A stretch of 21,286 nucleotides of DNA from Aquimarina sp. (GTDB lineage Bacteria > Bacteroidota > Bacteroidia > Flavobacteriales > Flavobacteriaceae), in the NCBI GenBank assembly GCA_002697475.1, contig NZVW01000068.1:1-21286 (forward strand). The letters run 5' to 3'. A program made the translations under genes and the position numbers. The notes under the pieces were generated by a model that searched no databases, had not been told where the DNA came from, and saw only the letters and a program-made list of their open reading frames with translations. Each line of letters begins with the position of its first letter. Position 1 is the first letter of the stretch. Of the stretch, positions 8,103 through 14,918 are shown piece by piece.

Positions 8103-8110
8103 CAAAGATA
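8103..8110 (-). promoter_or_regulatory. Candidate -7 promoter box for the methyltransferase and glycosyltransferase genes
   Basis: The minus strand reads TATCTTTG (8110-8103), an exact TAnnTTTG match in the 45-nt-plus gap after the ketosynthase gene. A TTG lies at 8128-8126, only 15 nt upstream. It suggests that the methyltransferase-GT2 pair can be transcribed separately from the ketosynthase gene. Confidence 0.5.
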
Positions 8111-8144
8111 GTGAAGGAAATGTGACAATTATTTTTAAAGCTGT

Positions 8145-9203
8145 CTAATATTCATATAAGAAAGCATTAATGTTCATTCCGGCTCCAACACTGGCAAAGA
8201 GTAACAGGTCTCCATCATTAATACTATGGTTTTCTAACTTTCCTCTTAAGATAAGATCGTATAGTGTAGGTATTGTAGCAACACTACTATTTCCTAGTTT
8301 TTGTATGCTCATAGGCATAATATCATTAGGAACTGTTTTGTCATAAAGGCGATATAGACGATCCACAATGGCTTCGTCCATTTTTTCGTTAGCTTGATGG
8401 ATTAATATCTTTTTTACTTCAGAGATATCTACATTAGCTTTATCCAAACAGTGTTTCATAGCATTAGGGACTTGGCTTAATGCAAATTCATATATCTTTC
8501 TACCATACATTTTAATATACTTATTAGGATTTACATCAGGATCGCTGTATGTTTTTCCGAAAAAAAGGAAGTTAGATTCTTCCAGTGTGAAGGAAGCACT
8601 AACAGTAGAAATAATTCCTCCCGGTTTATCTGTCATCTCTACAATAGCTGCACCTGACCCATCAGAATATATCATGGAATCTCGATCATGTTGGTCTATA
8701 ACCCTGGATAAGGTTTCTGTACCTATGACAAGACATTTCTTAGCCATATTACCTTTTATAAATGCCATGGCCTGTATAATCCCTTCGATCCATCCCGGAC
8801 AACCAAAAAGAAGATCATAAGCAACACAATATGGGTTTTTAATCCGTAATTTATGTTTTATTCTTGAAGCGAGACAGGGTACTGCATCACCCTGAGTTGA
8901 ATTTTTATCCACATCTCCGAAGTTATGGGCTACAATTATATAATCAAGGGTTTCAGGATCTATGTTAGCATTATTAATGGCTTTTTCTGCAGCTAAGAAA
9001 GCTAGATCTGAGGCATTTTGCTCAGTTAAAGCATATCTACGCTCCTCAATACCAGTTATTTTCTGAAATTTGTCAATGATTATAGGTGTAGGACTAATTA
9101 TAGTCGTACCATCAGGGTTTAGGAATCGGTGATCCTTGAAACTTTCATTTTTGACAATTTCGTTAGGTATATAGCTTCCTGTGCCGGTTATTTTAATATT
9201 CAT
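8145..9203 (-). CDS. 3-oxoacyl-ACP synthase III (KAS III)-like ketosynthase
   Basis: A 352-aa thiolase-fold condensing enzyme. The Cys-His-Asn triad is present: Cys135 in YDLLFGCPGW, His269 in ILIHQANEKM and Asn305 in KLGNSSVATIPTL. KAS III enzymes join an acyl-CoA to malonyl-ACP; FabH starts fatty acid synthesis, and relatives start or tailor secondary metabolites. The N-terminal region carries an insertion of about 15 residues (around 26-42, FLNPDGTTIISPTP) compared with the compact FabH N-terminus, and the gene is not next to acpP, fabD or plsX, so it may not be the housekeeping FabH. Downstream neighbours are a methyltransferase and a glycosyltransferase, which hints at a modified lipid product, but a separate promoter lies between them. 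Confidence 0.88.
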   Translation of the reverse strand: MNIKITGTGSYIPNEIVKNESFKDHRFLNPDGTTIISPTPIIIDKFQKITGIEERRYALTEQNASDLAFLAAEKAINNANIDPETLDYIIVAHNFGDVDKNSTQGDAVPCLASRIKHKLRIKNPYCVAYDLLFGCPGWIEGIIQAMAFIKGNMAKKCLVIGTETLSRVIDQHDRDSMIYSDGSGAAIVEMTDKPGGIISTVSASFTLEESNFLFFGKTYSDPDVNPNKYIKMYGRKIYEFALSQVPNAMKHCLDKANVDISEVKKILIHQANEKMDEAIVDRLYRLYDKTVPNDIMPMSIQKLGNSSVATIPTLYDLILRGKLENHSINDGDLLLFASVGAGMNINAFLYEY

Positions 9204-9255
9204 CTTTACGGAGTTAAGTATTCCTCTGTCAAGGTAGTCTATTAAAAACTATTTT

Positions 9256-9269
9256 TTATGCATGCATAA
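9256..9269. repeat. 14-bp perfect palindrome upstream of the ketosynthase gene
   Basis: TTATGCATGCATAA is perfectly self-complementary and is flanked by a T run on the left and an A run on the right, so the symmetry nearly extends further. It lies about 53 bases upstream of the ketosynthase ATG and 60 bases beyond the haemoglobin stop. It could be an operator for the ketosynthase gene. It has no loop, so it is a poor hairpin terminator. Confidence 0.45.
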
Positions 9270-9328
9270 CAAAAAAATACAATGCCCAGTTTGTGCTAAT
9301 TATAGTATTAGGGTTTAGTTTTTATAAT

Positions 9329-9697
9329 TTAACCCATCTTTAATTTCATCACGGTAACTATTGATAGAGCTCTTGTCTTTAAAAGATGTGCTTTTTCGCC
9401 ACTAAAATGATTGTCAATAGTGGTGTGGAATAACGATAGCCAGGTTTCAAAATGATGAGGTTCAATTTTCTTTTTTGTATTCAAATCCTGGTGAATTTGC
9501 AGTACATTTTTTTTATAGCCCCCTTTCCGGAAAAGCTGAAGTTCCCAAAAATCGATTATATGAGGCAGATGTTTATCAAGATCAATATTGGCAATTTCCG
9601 TAAAAAACGGACCTATTTTAGGATCTGACAATGCTTTGTTATAAAAAGCTCTCATTAATAATTCTATGTCTTGTCTTGCAGTAATGTCCTTCTTCAT
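9329..9697 (-). CDS. Group III truncated haemoglobin
   Basis: A 122-aa cytoplasmic haem protein. The N-terminal DI-x2-RQDIELL, then FYNKALSDPKIGPFF (18-32), DKHLPHIIDFWE (41-52) and HFETWLSLFHTTID (82-95), are characteristic of the trHb3 group. Tyr19, His46 and Trp86 match the distal Tyr-B10, His-E7 and Trp-G8 residues I recall for Campylobacter Ctb, and His69 is the likely proximal ligand. Relatives bind O2 and NO and are linked to nitrosative stress or respiration under low oxygen; the exact role here is not shown. The gene follows gcvP, but a strong terminator ends only 4 nt before its ATG, so transcription depends on read-through or on a promoter not visible to me. No Shine-Dalgarno site fits in that space. 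Confidence 0.9.
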   Translation of the reverse strand: MKKDITARQDIELLMRAFYNKALSDPKIGPFFTEIANIDLDKHLPHIIDFWELQLFRKGGYKKNVLQIHQDLNTKKKIEPHHFETWLSLFHTTIDNHFSGEKAHLLKTRALSIVTVMKLKMG

Positions 9698-9701
9698 AAG
9701 T

Positions 9702-9732
9702 AAAAAAAAGAGGTAACATTTGTTACCTCTTT
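9702..9732 (-). terminator. Rho-independent terminator of gcvP
   Basis: On the minus strand an 11-bp perfect stem (AAAGAGGTAAC, 9732-9722, pairing with 9717-9707) closes an AAAT loop and is followed by eight T residues (complement of 9709-9702). This is a textbook intrinsic terminator 20 nt after the gcvP stop. It ends just upstream of the haemoglobin start codon at 9697. Confidence 0.9.
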
Positions 9733-9751
9733 AATGTATAGTTTTTATGTC

Positions 9752-12610
9752 TTAAGCTTCTGCTTCCTCCATATATTCTTCAATAGGAGCACAGGTGCAT
9801 ATTAGATTTCTGTCTCCATAAGCATCATCTACTCTTCTTACTGATGGCCAGAATTTATTTTCTTCTATATACGGAAGTGGAAATGCAGCTTTTTGTCTGC
9901 TATAAGGCAGGTTCCAATTATCAGAAGTAAGCATATTTAAAGTATGTGGTGCGTTTTTCATTACATTATTAGGATTATCCGCCTGAGCTTCGCTAATTTC
10001 CTTACGAATGGATAATAGGGCATCACAGAATCTGTCTAGTTCAGCTTTACTTTCGCTCTCTGTAGGCTCTATCATTATAGTTCCTGCTACCGGAAAAGAA
10101 ACCGTTGGCGCATGGAAACCATAGTCCATTAGTCTTTTTGCAATATCTGTAACTTCTATTCCATTAGCTTTAAAAGGCCTGCAGTCAATAATCATTTCAT
10201 GAGCGGCTCTTCCTCTTTCTCCTGTGTAGAGTACATCATAATTTCCATTAAGACGTTCTTTAATATAATTTGCATTTAGGATTGCAAATTCAGTAGCTTC
10301 TCTAAGTCCTTTTGCTCCTAACATTCTTACATATCCATAAGAAATCAAACATGCAAGAGCAGAGCCCCAAGGTGCCGCCGATATCGCTGTTATAGCTTGA
10401 TTTCCTCCAGTTTTAATTAAAGGATTGCCAGGTAAGAAAGGTACTAATTGTTCTGCTACGCATATAGGTCCTACTCCAGGACCTCCACCTCCGTGAGGGA
10501 TAGCAAAAGTTTTATGAAGATTTAAGTGGCATACATCAGCTCCAATTGCTCCCGGATTGGTAATACCAACCTGAGCATTCATATTAGCTCCATCCATATA
10601 AACCTGACCACCATTATCATGTATAATTTTTGTAACCTCTTTGATAGCTGATTCATATACTCCGTGAGTAGAAGGATAGGTGACCATTAAGGCAGCTAAA
10701 TTATCTTTATGGAGTTCTGCTTTTTGACGTAGATCTTCTACATCAATATTACCTTCTTCAGTAGCCTTTGTAACTACTACCTTCATACCCGCCATGACTG
10801 CAGAAGCAGGATTGGTCCCGTGTGCCGAAGAAGGAATCAAACAGATATCTCTATGATGATCTCCCTTAGATTCGTGATATGCTTTAATAACCATCAAACC
10901 AGCATATTCTCCCTGAGCACCTGAGTTAGGTTGTAGAGAAGTTCCTGCAAAACCAGTGATCTCTGTAAGGTAGTCTTCAAGGTTTTTCAGTACCTCCTGA
11001 TATCCCATTGCCTGCTCAACAGGAACGAAAGGGTGAATGTTAGCCCACTGAGGATCACTTAACGGCAGCATTTCTGCTGCTGCATTAAGTTTCATTGTAC
11101 ATGAACCCAGAGGGATCATAGAATGATTTAGTGATAAATCTTTTCTTTCTAACTTTTTGATGTAGCGCATCAGTTCTGTTTCAGAATGATAACTGTTAAA
11201 CACATCATGAGTTAAATAATCTGAACCTCTTTTTAAGTTTTCAGGTATAGCTTTACCTGCTTCCAGAGTTTCAATTCCATTATGAGACGTATTCTTAGCC
11301 TCCGCAAAGACTGAAGTTATCGCATTGACGTCTTCAATTGTCGTAGCCTCGTTAAGTGCAATGGAAACTGTATGGTTGTCAGGGTAATAGAAATTAATCT
11401 CCTTTTTCTCTGCTATTTTTTTAATCTTTTCAGCATCCGCTTCTATTCTGATAGTATCAAAATAAGTTTCATTTAATTGAGTGTAACCAAGATCGGTAAT
11501 TTGGTTAGCAAGTGTTGAAGCTGAGTTATGAACTTTGTTAGCAATATATCTTAAGCCTTCAGGGCCGTGATAAACTCCGTACATACCTGCCATTACTGCA
11601 AGTAAAACCTGAGCTGTACAGATGTTTGATGTTGCTTTGTCTCTTTTTATATGTTGCTCTCTGGTTTGTAGAGCCATTCTTAAAGCTCTGTTGCCATCTG
11701 TATCCTGAGTAATGCCGATAATTCTACCCGGTATATTTCTTTTATACTCTTCTCGGGTAGCAAAGTAAGCGGCGTGAGGTCCACCATATCCTAAAGGTAT
11801 CCCAAATCTTTGAGTAGTACCTACAACAACATCTGCACCTAAACTCCCCGGAGATTTTAACAATACAAGACTTAAAATATCAGCAGCAACAGCTACTTTG
11901 ATTTCAGCATTATGTGCTTTTTCAATAAAATCCTTATAGTCAAATACTTCACCTGATTTACCGGGGTACTGCAGTAAAGCACCATAAAATTCAGAACTAA
12001 AGTCAAAATCCTGATGTTTACCAACAACCAGCTCAATATGAAGAGGTGTGGCTCTTGTTTCAAGCAGTGATAGGGTTTGTGGCAAAATTTCTTCAGAAAC
12101 AAAGAATTTATTTACGTTGTTCTTTTTTTGATCTCTGGATCGTACTGCAAATAGCATAGTCATAGCCTCCGCGGCAGCTGTACTTTCGTCTAATAAGGAA
12201 GCATTAGCCAGTTCCATACCGGTAAGGTCACTTACCATGGTTTGATAATTAAGTAGCGCTTCAAGTCTGCCCTGTGCAATTTCCGCCTGATAAGGAGTGT
12301 ACGCAGTGTACCAACCGGGATTCTCAAGTATATTTCTCTGAATTACCGGTGGTAAACAAGATTCGTTATAGCCTAAACCAATATAAGATTTAAAAACTTT
12401 ATTGTTTGAAGACAATCTTTGAATATGGTTTGAATATTCCTGTTCGCTCATAGCGGAAGGAAGATTCAAAGGTTCTTTTAGCAAAATATCATCAGGAACA
12501 GTTTCATATATTAGTTGTTCCATGGAAGCTACATTCACGGTTTTAAGCATAAGCTCGGTATCCTTCTCAGAAGGACCGATATGCCTTAATTTAAAAGAAT
12601 CTGTTTGCAT
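9752..12610 (-). CDS. gcvP: Glycine dehydrogenase (decarboxylating), P protein
   Basis: A single-chain P protein of about 952 aa. It uses pyridoxal phosphate to decarboxylate glycine and passes the aminomethyl group to the lipoyl H protein, the first step of the glycine cleavage system that supplies CO2, NH3 and methylene-tetrahydrofolate. The N-terminal half carries RHIGPSEKD and YTPYQAEIAQGRLEALLNYQ; the C-terminal half carries the PLP-lysine motif HLNLHKTFAIPHGGGG, with Lys700 counted from the ATG at 12610. The frame reaches back to a TTG at 12640, but that codon overlaps the promoter box at 12638-12645, and family members begin close to the DxFxxRHIGP motif, so 12610 is preferred. The other cleavage-system genes (gcvT, gcvH) are not in the window. 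Confidence 0.97.
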   Translation of the reverse strand: MQTDSFKLRHIGPSEKDTELMLKTVNVASMEQLIYETVPDDILLKEPLNLPSAMSEQEYSNHIQRLSSNNKVFKSYIGLGYNESCLPPVIQRNILENPGWYTAYTPYQAEIAQGRLEALLNYQTMVSDLTGMELANASLLDESTAAAEAMTMLFAVRSRDQKKNNVNKFFVSEEILPQTLSLLETRATPLHIELVVGKHQDFDFSSEFYGALLQYPGKSGEVFDYKDFIEKAHNAEIKVAVAADILSLVLLKSPGSLGADVVVGTTQRFGIPLGYGGPHAAYFATREEYKRNIPGRIIGITQDTDGNRALRMALQTREQHIKRDKATSNICTAQVLLAVMAGMYGVYHGPEGLRYIANKVHNSASTLANQITDLGYTQLNETYFDTIRIEADAEKIKKIAEKKEINFYYPDNHTVSIALNEATTIEDVNAITSVFAEAKNTSHNGIETLEAGKAIPENLKRGSDYLTHDVFNSYHSETELMRYIKKLERKDLSLNHSMIPLGSCTMKLNAAAEMLPLSDPQWANIHPFVPVEQAMGYQEVLKNLEDYLTEITGFAGTSLQPNSGAQGEYAGLMVIKAYHESKGDHHRDICLIPSSAHGTNPASAVMAGMKVVVTKATEEGNIDVEDLRQKAELHKDNLAALMVTYPSTHGVYESAIKEVTKIIHDNGGQVYMDGANMNAQVGITNPGAIGADVCHLNLHKTFAIPHGGGGPGVGPICVAEQLVPFLPGNPLIKTGGNQAITAISAAPWGSALACLISYGYVRMLGAKGLREATEFAILNANYIKERLNGNYDVLYTGERGRAAHEMIIDCRPFKANGIEVTDIAKRLMDYGFHAPTVSFPVAGTIMIEPTESESKAELDRFCDALLSIRKEISEAQADNPNNVMKNAPHTLNMLTSDNWNLPYSRQKAAFPLPYIEENKFWPSVRRVDDAYGDRNLICTCAPIEEYMEEAEA

Positions 12611-12637
12611 AGCAATTACAAGTTGAAATTGAAAGCG

Positions 12638-12671
12638 CAAAAATACGTATTAAATCCTAAAATAAATGCAA
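12638..12671 (-). promoter_or_regulatory. Candidate gcvP promoter
   Basis: The minus strand reads TATTTTTG (12645-12638), an exact TAnnTTTG match, with a TTG at 12671-12669 separated by 23 nt, within the spacing used in Flavobacteriia. Transcription would begin near 12632, giving a leader of about 22 nt before the ATG at 12610. Confidence 0.6.
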
Positions 12672-12730
12672 TAATAGAGGTAGTTGAAGGCAAGTTTTTA
12701 ACTAATTCCTAATCTTATCAACAATAAACT

Positions 12731-12738
12731 TACCTTTG
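12731..12738 (+). promoter_or_regulatory. Candidate -7 box directly before the UbiA-like gene
   Basis: TACCTTTG is an exact TAnnTTTG match that ends 4 nt before the GTG start at 12743. The predicted transcript start would fall at or next to the start codon, implying a leaderless mRNA. No TTG lies at the usual -33 distance. Confidence 0.45.
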
Positions 12739-12742
12739 TGAA

Positions 12743-13567
12743 GTGAAAGTTTTAAGCGGGATATTTAGATTTTATATTAACAGTAGTATTCATGTGTCTT
12801 TGGCCATATGTTCATTGATTTTAATAACAATGACCAGATACAAATATCCCATTGATATGTACTACCTTACTTTTAGCTTTTTTGCCTCTGTAGTAGCTTA
12901 TAATTTTGTGAAATATTCAAAAGTTGCCAAGCTTTATCATAGAAGATTGACAAAATCAATGAAAGCTATACAAATCTTTACCCTCTTATCCATAGTTCTA
13001 TTCACTTTCTTCATCACTTTTGTAAAAAGGGATACGGTTTTATCTCTACTGCCTTTTGCTTTTTTAACCTTGCTATATGCTATACCTGTTTATCCAAATT
13101 CTAAAAATCTACGAAGTATTTCAGGAGTTAAAATTTTCATCATTGGTTGTGTTTGGGTTGGAGTAACAGTTGTGGCCCCTGTAGTTCATTCTGATGGTGA
13201 TTTTAATCAGGATATAGTGATAGAAATGGTTCAAAGGTTTTTCTTTATAGTCGTTATGATGCTACCTTTTGAGGTAAGGGATCTTCCCTATGATCCTAAG
13301 GAGCTGAATACCATACCACAGCAGATAGGAGTGACACGTACAAAGTTTTTCGGAAGTATTTTGCTTATATTATTTCTAATATTAAGTGCTTTTAAAAACA
13401 CCTACTCTTCTGTAGAGGCGCTATCTACTGCAATTATTACTATCATAAGTCTCTTGTTTTTATGGGGAACAAGTAAAGAGCAGTCAGAGTATTACTGTTC
13501 TTTCTGGGTAGAAAGTATACCTATTTTTTGGATGGGTATTTATTTAATCTTACTTCAAATTTTTTAA
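12743..13567 (+). CDS. Multi-pass membrane protein, UbiA-like
   Basis: A 274-aa protein with seven to nine hydrophobic helices. YNFVKY (53-58), at the end of helix 2, sits where UbiA prenyltransferases have their first Asp-rich NDxxD motif, and FEVRDLPYDPKE (176-187) resembles the second DxxxD motif, so it looks like a divergent member of the UbiA superfamily. UbiA enzymes attach prenyl chains to aromatic acceptors in the membrane. The first motif lacks its aspartates here, so prenyltransferase activity is doubtful. The start is GTG; the next in-frame ATG (12830) would remove the first helix. The stop codon overlaps the convergent zinc-finger gene through a shared TTAA. Confidence 0.65.
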   Translation: MKVLSGIFRFYINSSIHVSLAICSLILITMTRYKYPIDMYYLTFSFFASVVAYNFVKYSKVAKLYHRRLTKSMKAIQIFTLLSIVLFTFFITFVKRDTVLSLLPFAFLTLLYAIPVYPNSKNLRSISGVKIFIIGCVWVGVTVVAPVVHSDGDFNQDIVIEMVQRFFFIVVMMLPFEVRDLPYDPKELNTIPQQIGVTRTKFFGSILLILFLILSAFKNTYSSVEALSTAIITIISLLFLWGTSKEQSEYYCSFWVESIPIFWMGIYLILLQIF

Positions 13568-13827
13568 CTTTTTTCAGCAAGTTTTTGCTTTAGCTGTTCC
13601 TTTAAATCATTTTTAGTGGACTGATCTAGGGTATACACTTTAGGGTTTTTCATTAAATCAGAAAGCCTGTTGTTTTTTGCAGAATACTTTCTGCAGGCTT
13701 TACAATAGATCAAATGAATGTTTAGCTTTATTTTTTCCCATAACGAAGCTTCTCTGTATTGATTCTTATCACAATAGTGATTAGCTTCTCCACAACTAAC
13801 AAATATTTTATTTTTTTCGTTACTCAT
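13564..13827 (-). CDS. Small Cys/His zinc-finger protein, probable anti-sigma factor
   Basis: An 87-aa soluble protein with no membrane helix. Cys12, His17 and Cys19 precede a HLIYCKAC motif (His38-x3-Cys42-x2-Cys45) that matches the zinc-binding anti-sigma (ZAS) pattern. In ZAS proteins such as ChrR and RsrA, a cytoplasmic Cys/His zinc site holds the cognate sigma factor and releases it when oxidised or otherwise triggered. The gene starts 2 nt after the sigma gene stop, the usual arrangement for a sigma/anti-sigma pair. A C-terminal sensor domain is lacking: after residue 60 there is only a short basic tail. It might be a partial ZAS or a different zinc-binding cofactor of the sigma factor. 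It shares a TTAA stop overlap with the convergent gene. Confidence 0.75.
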   Translation of the reverse strand: MSNEKNKIFVSCGEANHYCDKNQYREASLWEKIKLNIHLIYCKACRKYSAKNNRLSDLMKNPKVYTLDQSTKNDLKEQLKQKLAEKS

Positions 13828-13829
13828 AT

Positions 13830-14384
13830 TTACTTAAACCAATTTTTTTCTAAGCATTCTGCCATGGCAGTTCTTGCTCTATGGATAATAACCCATAGGT
13901 TAGACGCTGTAATATCAAATTCATTACAAATTGCTTCAGTTTCAAAACCTTCAACTGTTTTTCTCTTAAAAATAAGGGCTTGCTTTTCGGGGAGTTTGTC
14001 AATACAGTTATGAATAGCTAGTCCTAATTCAGTGTTCTCTATTTCAGACTCAGCGTTGATATCAAATGGATCAGCAACCCTTTCTTCAAGCCAGTCTCCT
14101 TCAGATTCTTCAGAGGAATAAGACATACGTACTTCTGCCTTGCCTTTATTACTGTTTATTTTTCTGTAATAATCAATGATTTTTCGTTTAAGAATTGAAA
14201 TCAACCAGGTTCTTTCGCTGGCTTCACCTTTGAAATTTTTAATCGATTTTAAACCGGCAAAAAAAGTTTCTTGCACCAGGTCTTGTGCAATTTCCCTATC
14301 ATTGACTCTTACAATAGTGTAGTTGTACAGGTAATCACTGTACTTATCTACCCAGGTATTTGGATCTAAGATGTTAGTAGACAT
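13830..14384 (-). CDS. ECF-type sigma-70 family RNA polymerase sigma factor
   Basis: A 184-aa group 4 sigma factor that redirects RNA polymerase to a stress regulon. Region 2 runs from about 10 to 78, with DLVQETF (35-41) in 2.2 and ERTWLISILKRKIIDYYRK (57-75) in 2.3-2.4. An acidic linker (EESEGDWLEE) follows, and region 4 (about 118-176) ends in the helix-turn-helix ETEAICNEFDITASNLWVII. The frame extends back to a TTG at 14408, but that codon lies inside a promoter box (14406-14413); the ATG at 14384 fits both the promoter and the conserved N-terminus MSTNILDPNTWVDKYSDYL. It is paired with the zinc-finger protein 2 nt downstream and lies 57 nt after the SRPBCC gene, so it may be transcribed both from the cluster and from its own promoter. 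Confidence 0.92.
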   Translation of the reverse strand: MSTNILDPNTWVDKYSDYLYNYTIVRVNDREIAQDLVQETFFAGLKSIKNFKGEASERTWLISILKRKIIDYYRKINSNKGKAEVRMSYSSEESEGDWLEERVADPFDINAESEIENTELGLAIHNCIDKLPEKQALIFKRKTVEGFETEAICNEFDITASNLWVIIHRARTAMAECLEKNWFK

Positions 14385-14405
14385 AAAGCTATCGTTGAGT
14401 AACCT

Positions 14406-14413
14406 CAAAAATA
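14406..14413 (-). promoter_or_regulatory. Candidate internal promoter box before the sigma gene
   Basis: The minus strand reads TATTTTTG (14413-14406), an exact TAnnTTTG match in the 57-nt gap after the SRPBCC gene. The transcript would start near 14400, 16 nt before the ATG at 14384. No clear TTG -33 element is present, as expected if another sigma factor (possibly the one encoded here) reads it. Confidence 0.45.
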
Positions 14414-14441
14414 GAAGAAAAAATCTAATAAGTTGTATAAG

Positions 14442-14915
14442 CTAAGGTATTATCTGATATTGATCCATAGATTCAGCTTTTTTCTTTATCGCATCATTAC
14501 GTATGGTCAAAAAATTAGTAAGATGTTTTTTTATTAAAGTGCGATCTACAAACTTACCTAATAGCCATAAAGGCAAGGAATATTCGAGATAATCTTTCAT
14601 TATAGTACTTTTTCCATGATTGTCAAACGTATGAATATGTTTGAATTTTTTAAAATTCCCTTCAACCATTTCATCTGAAAAAAAATTAGGATAGTCAAAC
14701 TGGCTGATTAAACTCTTATGAGTAAGATATAGTCCAAAATGCTTTCCCTTCCAGGTCACAGTTTCATCCAGTTCTATCAAACCTGAAGACCTGCCTGCGA
14801 TTACTTTTTCATAGGTTTTGCTGGCAGAGGACAAATGAAAATCGATGCTTCGGGATAAATTGAAAACTATTTCAATAGGAGCATTTATTGTAGTGCTTAG
14901 TTTAATTAAGGTCAT
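14442..14915 (-). CDS. SRPBCC family protein (START/Bet v1-like fold)
   Basis: A 157-aa cytoplasmic protein. The opening IKLSTTINAPIEIVFNLSRS is the typical first strand of the SRPBCC fold, in which a curved sheet and a long C-terminal helix surround a hydrophobic cavity. Later segments (ETVTWKGKHFGLYLTHKS; HTFDNHGKSTIMKDYLEY; LPLWLLGKFVDR) agree with the cell-division-inhibitor-like group (COG4276) that is often found beside TIGR01777 epimerases. These proteins are expected to bind a hydrophobic ligand, but none is known for this group. It starts 3 nt after the epimerase gene stop; the two are sometimes fused in other bacteria, suggesting that they work on one substrate. Confidence 0.85.
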   Translation of the reverse strand: MTLIKLSTTINAPIEIVFNLSRSIDFHLSSASKTYEKVIAGRSSGLIELDETVTWKGKHFGLYLTHKSLISQFDYPNFFSDEMVEGNFKKFKHIHTFDNHGKSTIMKDYLEYSLPLWLLGKFVDRTLIKKHLTNFLTIRNDAIKKKAESMDQYQIIP

Positions 14916-14918
14916 GGG

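Noticed and set aside
9311..9335. GGGTT...AACCC pairing after the haemoglobin gene, considered as a terminator
   Set aside because: The stem is 5 bp with a 15-nt loop and lacks a T tract on the minus strand.
12611..12640. Longer gcvP starting with TTG at 12640
   Set aside because: The TTG overlaps the promoter box 12638-12645, and the ATG at 12610 fits the conserved N-terminus.
13576..13589. Small hairpin AGCAAGTTTTTGCT near the convergent stops, considered as a terminator
   Set aside because: The stem has only 5 bp and no T run follows on either strand; it is inside the zinc-finger gene.
14385..14408. Longer sigma factor starting with TTG at 14408
   Set aside because: The TTG lies inside the promoter-like box 14406-14413; the ATG at 14384 begins the conserved sequence.
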